A stretch of 7,266 nucleotides of DNA from Tannerellaceae bacterium (GTDB lineage Bacteria; Bacteroidota; Bacteroidia; Bacteroidales; Tannerellaceae), in NCBI GenBank assembly GCA_031267205.1, contig JAIRZN010000001.1, positions 1 to 7,266 on the forward strand, written 5' to 3'. A program made the translations under genes and the position numbers. The notes beneath the pieces were generated by a model, which saw only the letters and a list, made by a program, of their open reading frames with translations, was not told where the DNA came from and did no database searches. This document shows positions 1 through 7,204 of this stretch, one piece after another. How positions within the stretch are numbered: position 1 is the stretch's first letter; the number at the start of each line of letters is the position of its first letter.

Positions 1-36
1 AATGCAAGCATGAAAAGGCGCTTAAAAAATAATATA

Positions 37-44
37 TATCTTTG
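37..44 (+). promoter_or_regulatory. Putative Bacteroidota -7 promoter box for the transglycosylase gene
   Basis: The sequence TATCTTTG matches the Bacteroidota housekeeping sigma -7 consensus TAnnTTTG. It ends 17 nt before the ATG at 62, so the leader would be only about 10 nt. No convincing -33 TTTG lies at the expected distance upstream, although the window begins close by. The stretch between box and start is T-rich and has no Shine-Dalgarno sequence, as is usual in this phylum. No open reading frame of note occupies 1-61; an in-frame ATG at 2 is closed by TGA at 11-13. Confidence 0.45.
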
Positions 45-61
45 GCAATATTTTTTTCGCT

Positions 62-1918
62 ATGAGAAAGCAAAAGTTATCACGACGTCGTCGTAGAAGG
101 ATATACATCTCCATAGGTATTGCTGCTGTGTTTGTCATGGTTTGTTTATGCATTGTTGCATCGCTTGTGACAAGTCGGTATGCGGCGCGTAAGTTTCAGG
201 CTATTGAGAAACAATACGGCCTGAATATACGCTATAACTCTGTCTCACTCAATGGCTACAACAGTATATTGATCAAGGGACTTACGATCGTTTCCGGCAA
301 TCCTGACGTCTTGATGTATGCCAATTCTTTTGTGATAAAGGCGAACTTCTGGAAATCAAATTTCTCAAGAGAAGATGTGAATGGATTTGAGATACGTGAA
401 CTGCACATACGGCATGCTCGTGCAAAGAGGATGTCCGACGGAAGACCCGACTATGCTTCACTTATCAAACGGGCGTTGGAAAAGACTGCCTTCCTGTACG
501 CCTTCCTGCCGCCGTATGTTTCCATACGCGACATATATTTTTCATGCCAAAACAAAGAGAACGAACAGACGTACCATCTTCCTGCACTTACGATCTCAGG
601 CAATCGTCTTATGGCGGAAGCGCCCGGACAATGGGTATGCCATGGTATGTATAACGAAAACTTTTCCAGGATAAGTTTGCGATTATACGCTAAAGAACAC
701 GAAAAGGTAAACCTGCCCTTTGTCACGGATTACGCGGGCGCGACAGTGAAATTCGATACGCTATCCATTGACTTGCAAACGAAAAAGAATATAGACAACG
801 TTCAAATACTTCAGGGCGGTATCGGCGCAAAGGGACTCCTGCTTCATCATAAGAGCCTCTCGCCGGACGTCATAAACATCGGCAGATTGTCGGCTAACTA
901 CAGGTTGTTCGTAGGAGAAAATTTCCTGGAAGTAGACAGCAGCGCTACCTCCGTGCGTTACAGGCAGCTTAGTTTCAATCCTTTCTTGCGAATAGAAAAA
1001 AACAGGAAATGGACCATAAGGGCGGCTCTTGACAAGAACGATTTCCCGGCAGACAATCTGTTTACGTCCTTGCCCGAAGGGTTGTTTAAGAATCTGGACG
1101 GGCTGAGGGTGTCAGGCACATTATCCTATCATTTCCTGCTGAATGTGAATATGGCAATGGTGAATAACTTAGTGTTTGAATCGGTTGTCAGGCCACGTAA
1201 CTTCAAAATCGTGAAGTACGGGAATACCGACCTGAGCAAGATGAGCAAGCCTTTCACTCATCAGATCTACAGCAAAGACAAGATGGTGCGCAGTTTTGAA
1301 GTAGGCGTTCGCAACCCTGATTTCCGGCCCTTTAATGCTATATCGCGTTACCTGCCGCCTGCTATCATGCACGGCGAAGACTTCGCCTTCTACAATCATC
1401 GCGGATTTTACTCCGAAGCCTTTCATAAATCGCTGGTCGAAAATATCAGTACAGGCAGTTTCCAGCGTGGGGCAAGTACGTTGAGCATGCAGTTGGTGAA
1501 GAATGTCTTCCTGAACCAGGATAAAACGATGGCGCGCAAGCTGGAAGAGATACTGATTGTATGGCTGATAGAGAACAACAGGCTTACCTCCAAGTCGCGT
1601 ATGTTTGAGGTATATATGAACATCATCGAATGGGGCCCCAATGTATACGGGATAACGGAAGCCGCACGTTTCTACTTCGCTAAAGACCCGTCGACCCTGA
1701 CATTGGGCGAATGTATCTTCCTCGCCTATATCATTCCCAATCCCCGATACTTGCGGAACTACTTCACTGGATCGCGCCTGAAGTATCAATACTACGAGTT
1801 CTTCAGCGATGCCGTCAGGCGTATGGCTCAAAGGAATCTTATCAGTTGGGGTGATGCCGCACGCGCCAACGCGGACGTCAACTTCAGGGGACAGGCGCTG
1901 GAATACCTGACAAGGTAG
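62..1918 (+). CDS. Membrane-anchored monofunctional peptidoglycan glycosyltransferase (GT51) with AsmA-like N-terminal region
   Basis: This 618-residue protein should polymerise lipid II into glycan strands on the periplasmic face of the inner membrane. A very basic N-terminus (RRRRRR, residues 8-13) is followed by one hydrophobic segment at about 14-37, giving a cytoplasm-in, periplasm-out anchor. The GT51 domain is C-terminal, about residues 430-600, and its family motifs are visible: EDFAFYNHRG at 439-448 with the expected catalytic Glu439; GASTLSMQLVKN at 470-481; RKLEE at 492-496 with the second conserved Glu; and YMNIIEWG at 518-525. No penicillin-binding transpeptidase domain follows, so it is not a bifunctional class A PBP. 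Residues about 40-420 are not a PBP linker. The segment around 55-80 (a beta-rich stretch containing SLNGYNSILIKGLTI) resembles AsmA/DUF748-type envelope proteins; this is a family impression rather than a firm assignment. The ATG at 62 is supported by the basic anchor immediately after it and the -7 box at 37-44. The gene converges on the kinase gene, with 3 bp between the two stop codons. Confidence 0.9.
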   Translation: MRKQKLSRRRRRRIYISIGIAAVFVMVCLCIVASLVTSRYAARKFQAIEKQYGLNIRYNSVSLNGYNSILIKGLTIVSGNPDVLMYANSFVIKANFWKSNFSREDVNGFEIRELHIRHARAKRMSDGRPDYASLIKRALEKTAFLYAFLPPYVSIRDIYFSCQNKENEQTYHLPALTISGNRLMAEAPGQWVCHGMYNENFSRISLRLYAKEHEKVNLPFVTDYAGATVKFDTLSIDLQTKKNIDNVQILQGGIGAKGLLLHHKSLSPDVINIGRLSANYRLFVGENFLEVDSSATSVRYRQLSFNPFLRIEKNRKWTIRAALDKNDFPADNLFTSLPEGLFKNLDGLRVSGTLSYHFLLNVNMAMVNNLVFESVVRPRNFKIVKYGNTDLSKMSKPFTHQIYSKDKMVRSFEVGVRNPDFRPFNAISRYLPPAIMHGEDFAFYNHRGFYSEAFHKSLVENISTGSFQRGASTLSMQLVKNVFLNQDKTMARKLEEILIVWLIENNRLTSKSRMFEVYMNIIEWGPNVYGITEAARFYFAKDPSTLTLGECIFLAYIIPNPRYLRNYFTGSRLKYQYYEFFSDAVRRMAQRNLISWGDAARANADVNFRGQALEYLTR

Positions 1919-1921
1919 ATC

Positions 1922-2773
1922 TCACCGCACGCGCTGAAAGTCTATCCGTACCTTCGTACCTTCGTTCAGCGCCGACGAGATGCTCACTTCCGCTCCATAA
2001 ACGCGCAAGATGCGCAGCGACAGGCTTAGCCCGATACCATTGCCGGGGTACCCGCGCGTGTTGGCGGCTCTGTAAAAGGGTTGGAATACCCTGTTCAACT
2101 CCTCCTGGGGAATGCCTATGCCCTGGTCCTTGATCTCCATCACAGACCCTCGGAGGCGTATATCCACCATCTTGTCGGCGGAATACTTGAGGGCGTTACC
2201 GATGATATTATCCAGCGCCATCTTAAGCAGGTGGGGATTCATGTCGAGCATGAAAGCGAAATTATCCGGGGCGAACTGTATGCGTCTCTCCATGAACTGC
2301 ATCATGAATTCGGCAAGGATGATGGTCTCGGACGCCGTCCTCAGTATCTCTTCCTCTCCTTTGGACAGGAACATCAGGTGCTTCATAAGCAAAATAATGC
2401 GGTGCGTCTCGGATGCTATGCGCCTGAGCGAAGACTGGTACTCGGCGGGCGAGCGTTCTTTCATAAGGCTGATTTCACATTCGCCCTGTATGGCCGTAAG
2501 CGGGTTGTTCAGCTCGTGCGAGGCGTTGCCGATAAAGGATTTTTCGCTCTGGTAAGCGCTTTCGATACGGGCCGTCATCCTGTCTGCGTAGCGTTTGGTT
2601 ATCACATAAACGAGCAGGGCGTTAGACAGCAGTAAGACGGCCGCCAATCCTATACCGTAAGGCGCGGGAATACTCCGGAAGAAAACAGCAAGGAGGTAAA
2701 GGAGAACAGATACAACAGTCATCACCCCAACCATTATATACGTATAACGATATGCCGTCTTCTTACCCTCCAT
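1922..2773 (-). CDS. Small two-TM sensor histidine kinase without an obvious sensor domain
   Basis: This 283-residue membrane histidine kinase should autophosphorylate and pass phosphate to the regulator encoded just upstream. Two hydrophobic segments lie at about 12-32 and 41-60, joined by a loop of roughly 8 residues (RSIPAPYG), so there is essentially no periplasmic sensor and no clear HAMP domain. The HisKA H-box SHELNNPLTAI contains His86; Glu87 and Asn90 fit the ExxN/T pattern linked to phosphatase activity, suggesting a bifunctional enzyme. The HATPase domain follows, with N-box NIIGNALKYS (189-198), G1 box DQGIGIP (216-222), F-box FQPFYRA (230-236) and G2 box GNGIGLSLS (244-252). All catalytic elements look intact, so the short length reflects a minimal input region and not decay. 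The start is fixed by TAATG: its ATG shares one base with the regulator's stop, implying translational coupling. Its signal and target genes cannot be read from the sequence. Confidence 0.93.
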   Translation of the reverse strand: MEGKKTAYRYTYIMVGVMTVVSVLLYLLAVFFRSIPAPYGIGLAAVLLLSNALLVYVITKRYADRMTARIESAYQSEKSFIGNASHELNNPLTAIQGECEISLMKERSPAEYQSSLRRIASETHRIILLMKHLMFLSKGEEEILRTASETIILAEFMMQFMERRIQFAPDNFAFMLDMNPHLLKMALDNIIGNALKYSADKMVDIRLRGSVMEIKDQGIGIPQEELNRVFQPFYRAANTRGYPGNGIGLSLSLRILRVYGAEVSISSALNEGTKVRIDFQRVR

Positions 2774-3453
2774 TATGCTTCCATCCGGTAGCCGATGCCG
2801 GATACGGTATGAATAAGTTTCTTGCCCGGTTCCCTGTCTATCTTCGTCCTAAGGTAATTGACGTATACGTCCACGATATTCATGTTGCGGTCGGCCTCCT
2901 TGTCCCACACCTGCCTGATGATGCTCTGGCGGGTCATAGCCATTCCTTGGTTAAGCATCAGGTATTCGAGGAGACGGTACTCGCGGACGGTGAGGTCGAC
3001 TGCTATCCCGTTGCGGACGGCGCGGTGCGTATCCTGCTCCAGCGTAAGGTCGCCACAGGTAAGGATACGGCTGCTCGATTCGGGCTCGTCCCTCGTCCGC
3101 CGCGACAGGGCCTGTATGCGGGCCTTCAATTCCGCAAAGCTGAAAGGCTTGACCAAGTAATCGTCAGCGCCTGCCTCAAGGCCATTCACTATGTCGGCGG
3201 TCGTCCCCAATGCCGTCAGTATGATAACGGGCGAAGCGTACCCGCAGGCGGCCCTGTACTTGCGGCACAGCTCCAGCCCATTCATGCCGGGCATGATGAC
3301 GTCGAGTATCAACAGCCTGAACCGCTCCTTCCCGATAAGCTCCCAGCCCTGCAGACCATCGCATGCCGTCACGACCTCGTGGCCTGACTCGCGCAGCCCG
3401 CGTTCGATAAAGGAGGCGATGTTTATCTCATCTTCAACTAAAAGTATCTTCAT
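2773..3453 (-). CDS. OmpR/PhoB-family response regulator
   Basis: This 226-residue cytoplasmic transcription factor is the cognate partner of the adjacent kinase. The receiver domain (about 1-118) shows the acidic pair Glu7/Asp8, phosphoacceptor Asp51 in LILDVIMPGMNG, the switch residue Thr80, and Lys102 in the VKPF motif. The C-terminal winged-helix DNA-binding domain (about 128-226) has the typical pattern, including LTVREYRLLEYLMLNQG (154-170), the recognition region with IVDVYVNYLRTKID (193-206), and the wing ending in IHTVSGIGYRME. Length and domain order are normal for the family. It is the first gene of a two-gene operon, transcribed leftward from the region shared with the SNF2 gene, with a -7 box 17 nt upstream of its ATG. 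Autoregulation is common in such systems, and a palindrome in the shared region could be a site, but that is inference. The regulon is unknown, so no symbol is given. Confidence 0.95.
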   Translation of the reverse strand: MKILLVEDEINIASFIERGLRESGHEVVTACDGLQGWELIGKERFRLLILDVIMPGMNGLELCRKYRAACGYASPVIILTALGTTADIVNGLEAGADDYLVKPFSFAELKARIQALSRRTRDEPESSSRILTCGDLTLEQDTHRAVRNGIAVDLTVREYRLLEYLMLNQGMAMTRQSIIRQVWDKEADRNMNIVDVYVNYLRTKIDREPGKKLIHTVSGIGYRMEA

Positions 3454-3469
3454 ACCTGGTCTTTTCCGG

Positions 3470-3477
3470 CAAAGTTA
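3470..3477 (-). promoter_or_regulatory. Putative -7 promoter box for the response regulator/kinase operon
   Basis: On the minus strand this reads TAACTTTG, an exact match to the Bacteroidota -7 consensus TAnnTTTG. It lies 16 nt upstream of the regulator's ATG, predicting a leader of only about 10 nt. No clear -33 TTTG is seen at the usual distance, so strength is uncertain. It faces away from the + strand box at 3499-3506, with 21 bp between the two elements. Confidence 0.5.
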
Positions 3478-3498
3478 GGATATTTTCTTACTTTTGTT

Positions 3499-3506
3499 TA
3501 GATTTG
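3499..3506 (+). promoter_or_regulatory. Putative -7 promoter box for the SWIM-SNF2 gene
   Basis: TAGATTTG matches TAnnTTTG exactly. The ATG of the SNF2 gene is 47 nt beyond the box, so the predicted leader is about 40 nt. That leader is A-rich and has no Shine-Dalgarno sequence, typical for Bacteroidota. A -33 element is not evident. Confidence 0.5.
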
Positions 3507-3519
3507 AAATGAAGCATTT
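3507..3519. promoter_or_regulatory. Small palindrome at the predicted SNF2 transcription start; possible operator
   Basis: AAATG-AAG-CATTT is a perfect 5-3-5 inverted repeat directly abutting the + strand -7 box, so it would cover the predicted transcription start. An overlapping near-direct repeat, ATTTGAAAT (3502-3510) and ATTTGGAAT (3516-3524), is spaced 14 bp start to start. Either could bind a regulator, but short AT-rich palindromes arise by chance easily, and OmpR-family sites usually have direct repeats of about 10-11 bp spacing. Confidence 0.2.
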
Positions 3520-3553
3520 GGAATTTATCAACAAACAATAATACTATACAGCA

Positions 3554-6500
3554 ATGGCTTTTGGGAACACTTGGTGGGGAGAGCAGTGGTTAATGGCTAT
3601 GAATATGATCGACCACTCCAACCGCCTCCCACGGGGAAGAACGTATGCGAACAGGGGCGCGGTTACAGCCGTCAAGATAACGGATACACGAATCGAGGCC
3701 AAAGTGCAGGGCATACGCAAAAGACCTTATACGGTAACAGTCATCTTCCCGTCGTACAAGGAGGAACAGATCGCGGTCATCATGCGCGCCATCAAGGACA
3801 ACCCCTTAATCCTGGATAGACTGCTCAACCGTGAATTGCCGCGGGAATTGATGGCCATAGCCGAAGATAACAATATACCGGTCTTCCCTTCAAACTGGAA
3901 GGACATGTACCTGAACTGCTCCTGCCCGGACTGGGCGATGCCTTGCAAACACCTGGCGGCCCTGATCTTTACCGTTGCCGCTGAGATCGACAAAAACCCC
4001 TTCCTCGTCTTCAAGTTACACCACCTCAATATACTTGAACGGCTGAGGTATGTCGAAAACACGCAGATCCAACCGGTATTCAACTTCTCCAGGATAATGA
4101 TTGACAAAAAGAGACGCCTCGAACCTTTCGTCCGCGACGAAGCGGCCTTTGAGGCGCTCGACTTCTCCGTCATCCCCGAACTCGGCAGGCAGATCGTATC
4201 GCTATACCCGCACAAAGCTTCCTTCTTCGGCGGAGATATACAGGCTCTATTCGCCCGCTATTACCGTATCAAGCTTAAGGGCTTGGACAAGGAAACGGCC
4301 GTCGACGCCTCCGCCTTCCGCACCATAAGGCACAGCCGGATAAACCTCATTTTTGCTGTTGATGACACGCCCAGCCTGCATTTCATGTTCAATGCCGAAG
4401 ACAGGGTCATCGAGCCGGCATGCCTCTGCTCCTTGTTGAACGAAACGTCCATCAAGCACATATACAACTATTCGGCGCACTTTGCCGCATTATACTTCAT
4501 CTTCCACTACTGCAAACGCCTGCTCAGGCAGGGCGCCTTCCTGCCTCAACTGACCGAAACGGGCGAGTATGATTACCGCATACGCTGGACGCCTGCCTTG
4601 ATTGACAAGAATGTGCGAAGCGTCTTCGATACCTTGCTGCGGATTACGCCGCCTGACATCTGCCTCGCCGGACGCATGAGTAGGAACGGACGGACGGTGT
4701 TCAGGCGTATCCCGCCCGAAGAGAACCTGAAAGCCTTGTGCGCATACTTCCTGGACTTCTATTTCAAGTCGGACACAGTGCCTGCCTCTTACGCGGGACA
4801 CAGGAAAGGCTTTTCGCACAACGTCAAAGTAACCGACTTGTTCTTCTGCCGCAAGCCGCAACCGTTTCGTACCTCAATGGAGAAGGATATACCGGAGGCC
4901 ATAAAGATATGGCTTAGCCGCTTCAACCTGACACGTAAAAAGTTTGTGCCTGTCCTGGCGATAGACGAATTCCCGCAGCGCTTCGAATGCCGCGTCCTGG
5001 TCGAAGAAAGCGAACAGCCTATGCAACCGCCCGTCGCCCTGTCGGACTTCTTCGCAGGCGACGAACTACTGGCCGTACACATCGAAATGGTAAGGGACTT
5101 GTCGATGCTGGCCGGGTACATGCCGGAATTGAACGATATACTGAGGACAGCAGGGCGTTCCGTCGCGCGCTTCGACAATCTTACCGTCGTAGGTATGCTC
5201 GAAAAGACGCTGCCGGTACTCGAACTCTTCGGCATACGTGTGCTCCTGCCCAAATCATTACAGCAAATCGTGAAACCGCAGTTGTCAATGAAGATCAGGA
5301 AGCAGGCGCGCAAGTCATACCTCACACTCGAAGACCTCCTCGCCTTCGACTGGCGTATAGCCTTCGGCGATTACCTCATCACGGAAGAGGAATTTATGAC
5401 AATGTCGAGGAAGGCCGGACAGCTCATACGCCTGAAGGATAGATACGCAGTGATGACGGAAAGCGAAATCAAACGTATCATCAAATCTCTATCCGCGCCT
5501 CGCGACGTGAGGAAGCTAAACATCCTGCAATCCGTCCTCAGCGAAGAATTTGAAGGCGCAAAGGTGGAGATAGACGACGAACTGCGCGAGGAAATACGCC
5601 GGCTACTTCGGGAGGAAGACGTCGAGCTCCCGCAAGGCCTCGAAGCTACGCTGAGACCATACCAACGGCGGGGCTTCAACTGGATGTACAAGAACGCACG
5701 CCTGGGCCTCGGCTCGGTGCTCGCCGACGATATGGGACTGGGCAAAACCTTGCAGGTCATCACAACGCTGCTCAAGTTTAAGGAAGAAGGTCGCCTCGGC
5801 AACGGACAACCGGCCATAGTCATAGCCCCGGCTACCTTGCTCGCCAACTGGGAAAGGGAGATACGCCGCTTCGCACCCCTCCTTACCTACATCGTATACC
5901 ATGGCCCGGGACGGGGCGAGGAGCTCTCAACAGCCATGGCCCGCACCGACATCGTCCTCACCTCCTACGGCATCATACGCAGCGACGCCACCACCCTGAG
6001 GCACACGGAATGGGCTGCCGTCATAATCGACGAAGCTCAGAATATAAAGAACGAAGACACGGCCCAGTCCAAAGCCGTAAAGCAACTGCGCAGCAGGGTC
6101 AAAATCGCCATGAGCGGAACACCGGTGGAAAACCGCCTGGCGGAATACTGGAGCATCTTCGACTTTACAAACTCCGGATACCTCGGAAACCTCTCGTTCT
6201 TCAACGACCACTTCGCCAAACCTATCGAGCAGAACCACGACCACAAGAAGTCGGACAGCTTCCGCAAAATAACGCAGCCTTTTGTCATGCGCCGCCTCAA
6301 AAACGATAAATCCATCATCGACGACCTCCCCGACAAAATCGAAACCAACCAATACTGCATCCTTACCCCCGAACAGATCTCGCTCTACCGCGAAACCGTC
6401 GAGAAAAACCTGCGCAGCGTCCAGACCTCCGAAGGCATACAACGACAGGGATTAGTGCTCACCCTCCTCAACTCCCTCAAGCAAATATGCAACCACCCCT

Positions 6501-7063
6501 CGCACTTCCTCAAAAGGAACGACTACTCCCCCGCACTTTCGGGTAAAGCCGGAATGCTCTTCCACCTGCTTGACAATATATACGAAGCCGGCGAAAAAGC
6601 GCTCATCTTCACACAGTACGCAGAGATGGGCGAAATACTCGCCGGAATGATAGACGAGCGATACGGCAAAAAACCGCTCTTCCTGCACGGCGGACGCTCG
6701 CTCAGCCAGCGCGACATCATGGTCTCCGGCTTCCAGAACCGTCCCGAAGTCGATACCTTCATCCTCAGCCTCAAAGCCGGAGGAACAGGCCTCAACCTAA
6801 CCGCAGCAGCCAACGTAATACACTACGACCTCTGGTGGAACCCGGCAGTAGAATCGCAGGCGACCGACCGCGCCTTCCGCATCGGGCAACACCGCAACGT
6901 CATGGTACACCGCCTCATAACAAAGAACACCCTCGAAGAAAAAATCGACGCCATGATCCAAGACAAGAAAAGCTTAGCCGGAATAACCGTAGCCACCGGC
7001 GAATCATGGATAGGCAACCTCAGCGACAAGGAACTGCAAGAATTAGTCGCGCTCGGCTACTAA
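3554..7063 (+). CDS. SWIM zinc-finger plus SNF2-family helicase-type ATPase
   Basis: This 1169-residue SF2/SNF2 ATPase is expected to translocate on double-stranded DNA and remodel protein-DNA complexes, and is unlikely to unwind strands. The N-terminus (FGNTWWGEQWL at 3-13, then RLPRGRTYANRG at 24-35) is the signature start of SWIM-domain proteins and supports the ATG at 3554. The SWIM zinc finger is CSCPDWAMPCKH, with ligands Cys122, Cys124, Cys131 and His133. Residues about 160-680 match no family I can name. The ATPase core follows: LRPYQRRGFNWM; Walker A DDMGLGKT (725-732, Lys731); motif Ia APATLLANW (from 758); Walker B DEAQ (826-829); motif III SGTP (854-857); motif IV ALIFTQY (1016-1022); motif V KAGGTGLNL (from 1074); and motif VI QATDRAFRIGQ (1102-1112). 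All motifs are intact. Codon choice drifts from CTG to CTC leucine codons toward the 3' end. It is divergent from the two-component operon and stands alone. DNA repair or transcription-complex recycling, as for RapA-like relatives, is plausible; the cellular role is not shown. Confidence 0.94.
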   Translation: MAFGNTWWGEQWLMAMNMIDHSNRLPRGRTYANRGAVTAVKITDTRIEAKVQGIRKRPYTVTVIFPSYKEEQIAVIMRAIKDNPLILDRLLNRELPRELMAIAEDNNIPVFPSNWKDMYLNCSCPDWAMPCKHLAALIFTVAAEIDKNPFLVFKLHHLNILERLRYVENTQIQPVFNFSRIMIDKKRRLEPFVRDEAAFEALDFSVIPELGRQIVSLYPHKASFFGGDIQALFARYYRIKLKGLDKETAVDASAFRTIRHSRINLIFAVDDTPSLHFMFNAEDRVIEPACLCSLLNETSIKHIYNYSAHFAALYFIFHYCKRLLRQGAFLPQLTETGEYDYRIRWTPALIDKNVRSVFDTLLRITPPDICLAGRMSRNGRTVFRRIPPEENLKALCAYFLDFYFKSDTVPASYAGHRKGFSHNVKVTDLFFCRKPQPFRTSMEKDIPEAIKIWLSRFNLTRKKFVPVLAIDEFPQRFECRVLVEESEQPMQPPVALSDFFAGDELLAVHIEMVRDLSMLAGYMPELNDILRTAGRSVARFDNLTVVGMLEKTLPVLELFGIRVLLPKSLQQIVKPQLSMKIRKQARKSYLTLEDLLAFDWRIAFGDYLITEEEFMTMSRKAGQLIRLKDRYAVMTESEIKRIIKSLSAPRDVRKLNILQSVLSEEFEGAKVEIDDELREEIRRLLREEDVELPQGLEATLRPYQRRGFNWMYKNARLGLGSVLADDMGLGKTLQVITTLLKFKEEGRLGNGQPAIVIAPATLLANWEREIRRFAPLLTYIVYHGPGRGEELSTAMARTDIVLTSYGIIRSDATTLRHTEWAAVIIDEAQNIKNEDTAQSKAVKQLRSRVKIAMSGTPVENRLAEYWSIFDFTNSGYLGNLSFFNDHFAKPIEQNHDHKKSDSFRKITQPFVMRRLKNDKSIIDDLPDKIETNQYCILTPEQISLYRETVEKNLRSVQTSEGIQRQGLVLTLLNSLKQICNHPSHFLKRNDYSPALSGKAGMLFHLLDNIYEAGEKALIFTQYAEMGEILAGMIDERYGKKPLFLHGGRSLSQRDIMVSGFQNRPEVDTFILSLKAGGTGLNLTAAANVIHYDLWWNPAVESQATDRAFRIGQHRNVMVHRLITKNTLEEKIDAMIQDKKSLAGITVATGESWIGNLSDKELQELVALGY

Positions 7064-7094
7064 CCACGCAAGCGGGATGACGTTTTAAATTAAG

Positions 7095-7108
7095 CCCGCG
7101 CCGGCGGG
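7095..7108. other. Small GC-rich hairpin after the SNF2 gene
   Basis: CCCGC (7095-7099) and GCGGG (7104-7108) form a 5-bp stem around a 4-nt loop, 32 nt after the SNF2 stop codon. On the + strand it is followed by AAATG, not a T-run. On the minus strand it is followed by a T-rich stretch (TTAATTTAAAA), so it would suit a leftward transcript entering from beyond the window better than the SNF2 transcript. It overlaps the left end of the large inverted repeat and may simply be part of it. Confidence 0.25.
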
Positions 7109-7116
7109 AAATGTAG

Positions 7117-7147
7117 GGGCGCCCCTCGTGGGCGCCCTCTTCGTTTT
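7117..7147 (+). terminator. Possible intrinsic terminator formed by the left repeat arm
   Basis: GGGCGCCC at 7117-7124 pairs with GGGCGCCC at 7130-7137 (8 bp, all G-C) around a 5-nt loop. The following ten bases (7138-7147, TCTTCGTTTT) contain seven Ts. It lies 53 nt downstream of the SNF2 stop and is the best candidate for ending that transcript. The T-run is interrupted, and the stem is part of the repeat arm, so termination may be incidental. Confidence 0.35.
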
Positions 7148-7204
7148 GGCGCGTGAATACGAATAATCTGGGCGTGCAAACGCGAAGGCCTGCTTTTATG
7201 CATG

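Noticed and set aside
1..61. Tail of an upstream gene or a small peptide gene
   Set aside because: The only in-frame ATG (2-4) stops after three codons and no longer frame with coding character is visible; the stretch reads as a promoter/leader.
1169..1831. A 220-codon open frame on the minus strand inside the transglycosylase gene
   Set aside because: The + strand frame carries intact GT51 catalytic motifs over the same bases. The antisense translation has no recognisable motif and looks like a shadow frame.
1948..1963. Tandem 8-bp duplication GTACCTTC x2
   Set aside because: It lies in the kinase coding sequence and encodes an ordinary GTKV stretch of the HATPase C-terminus; two short copies are likely chance.
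2081..2635. A 184-codon + strand frame opposite the histidine kinase
   Set aside because: It is antisense to intact H, N, G1 and G2 boxes; the long frame is a by-product of GC-rich codon use.
2752..3387. A 211-codon + strand frame opposite the response regulator
   Set aside because: It lies antisense to an unmistakable OmpR-family regulator and its translation shows no family features.
3554..7063. SNF2 gene as part of an anti-phage defence system (for example DISARM-like)
   Set aside because: No methyltransferase, nuclease, phospholipase-like or other defence gene is adjacent. The neighbours are a two-component system and a cell-wall enzyme, and SWIM-SNF2 proteins also occur as ordinary chromosomal genes.
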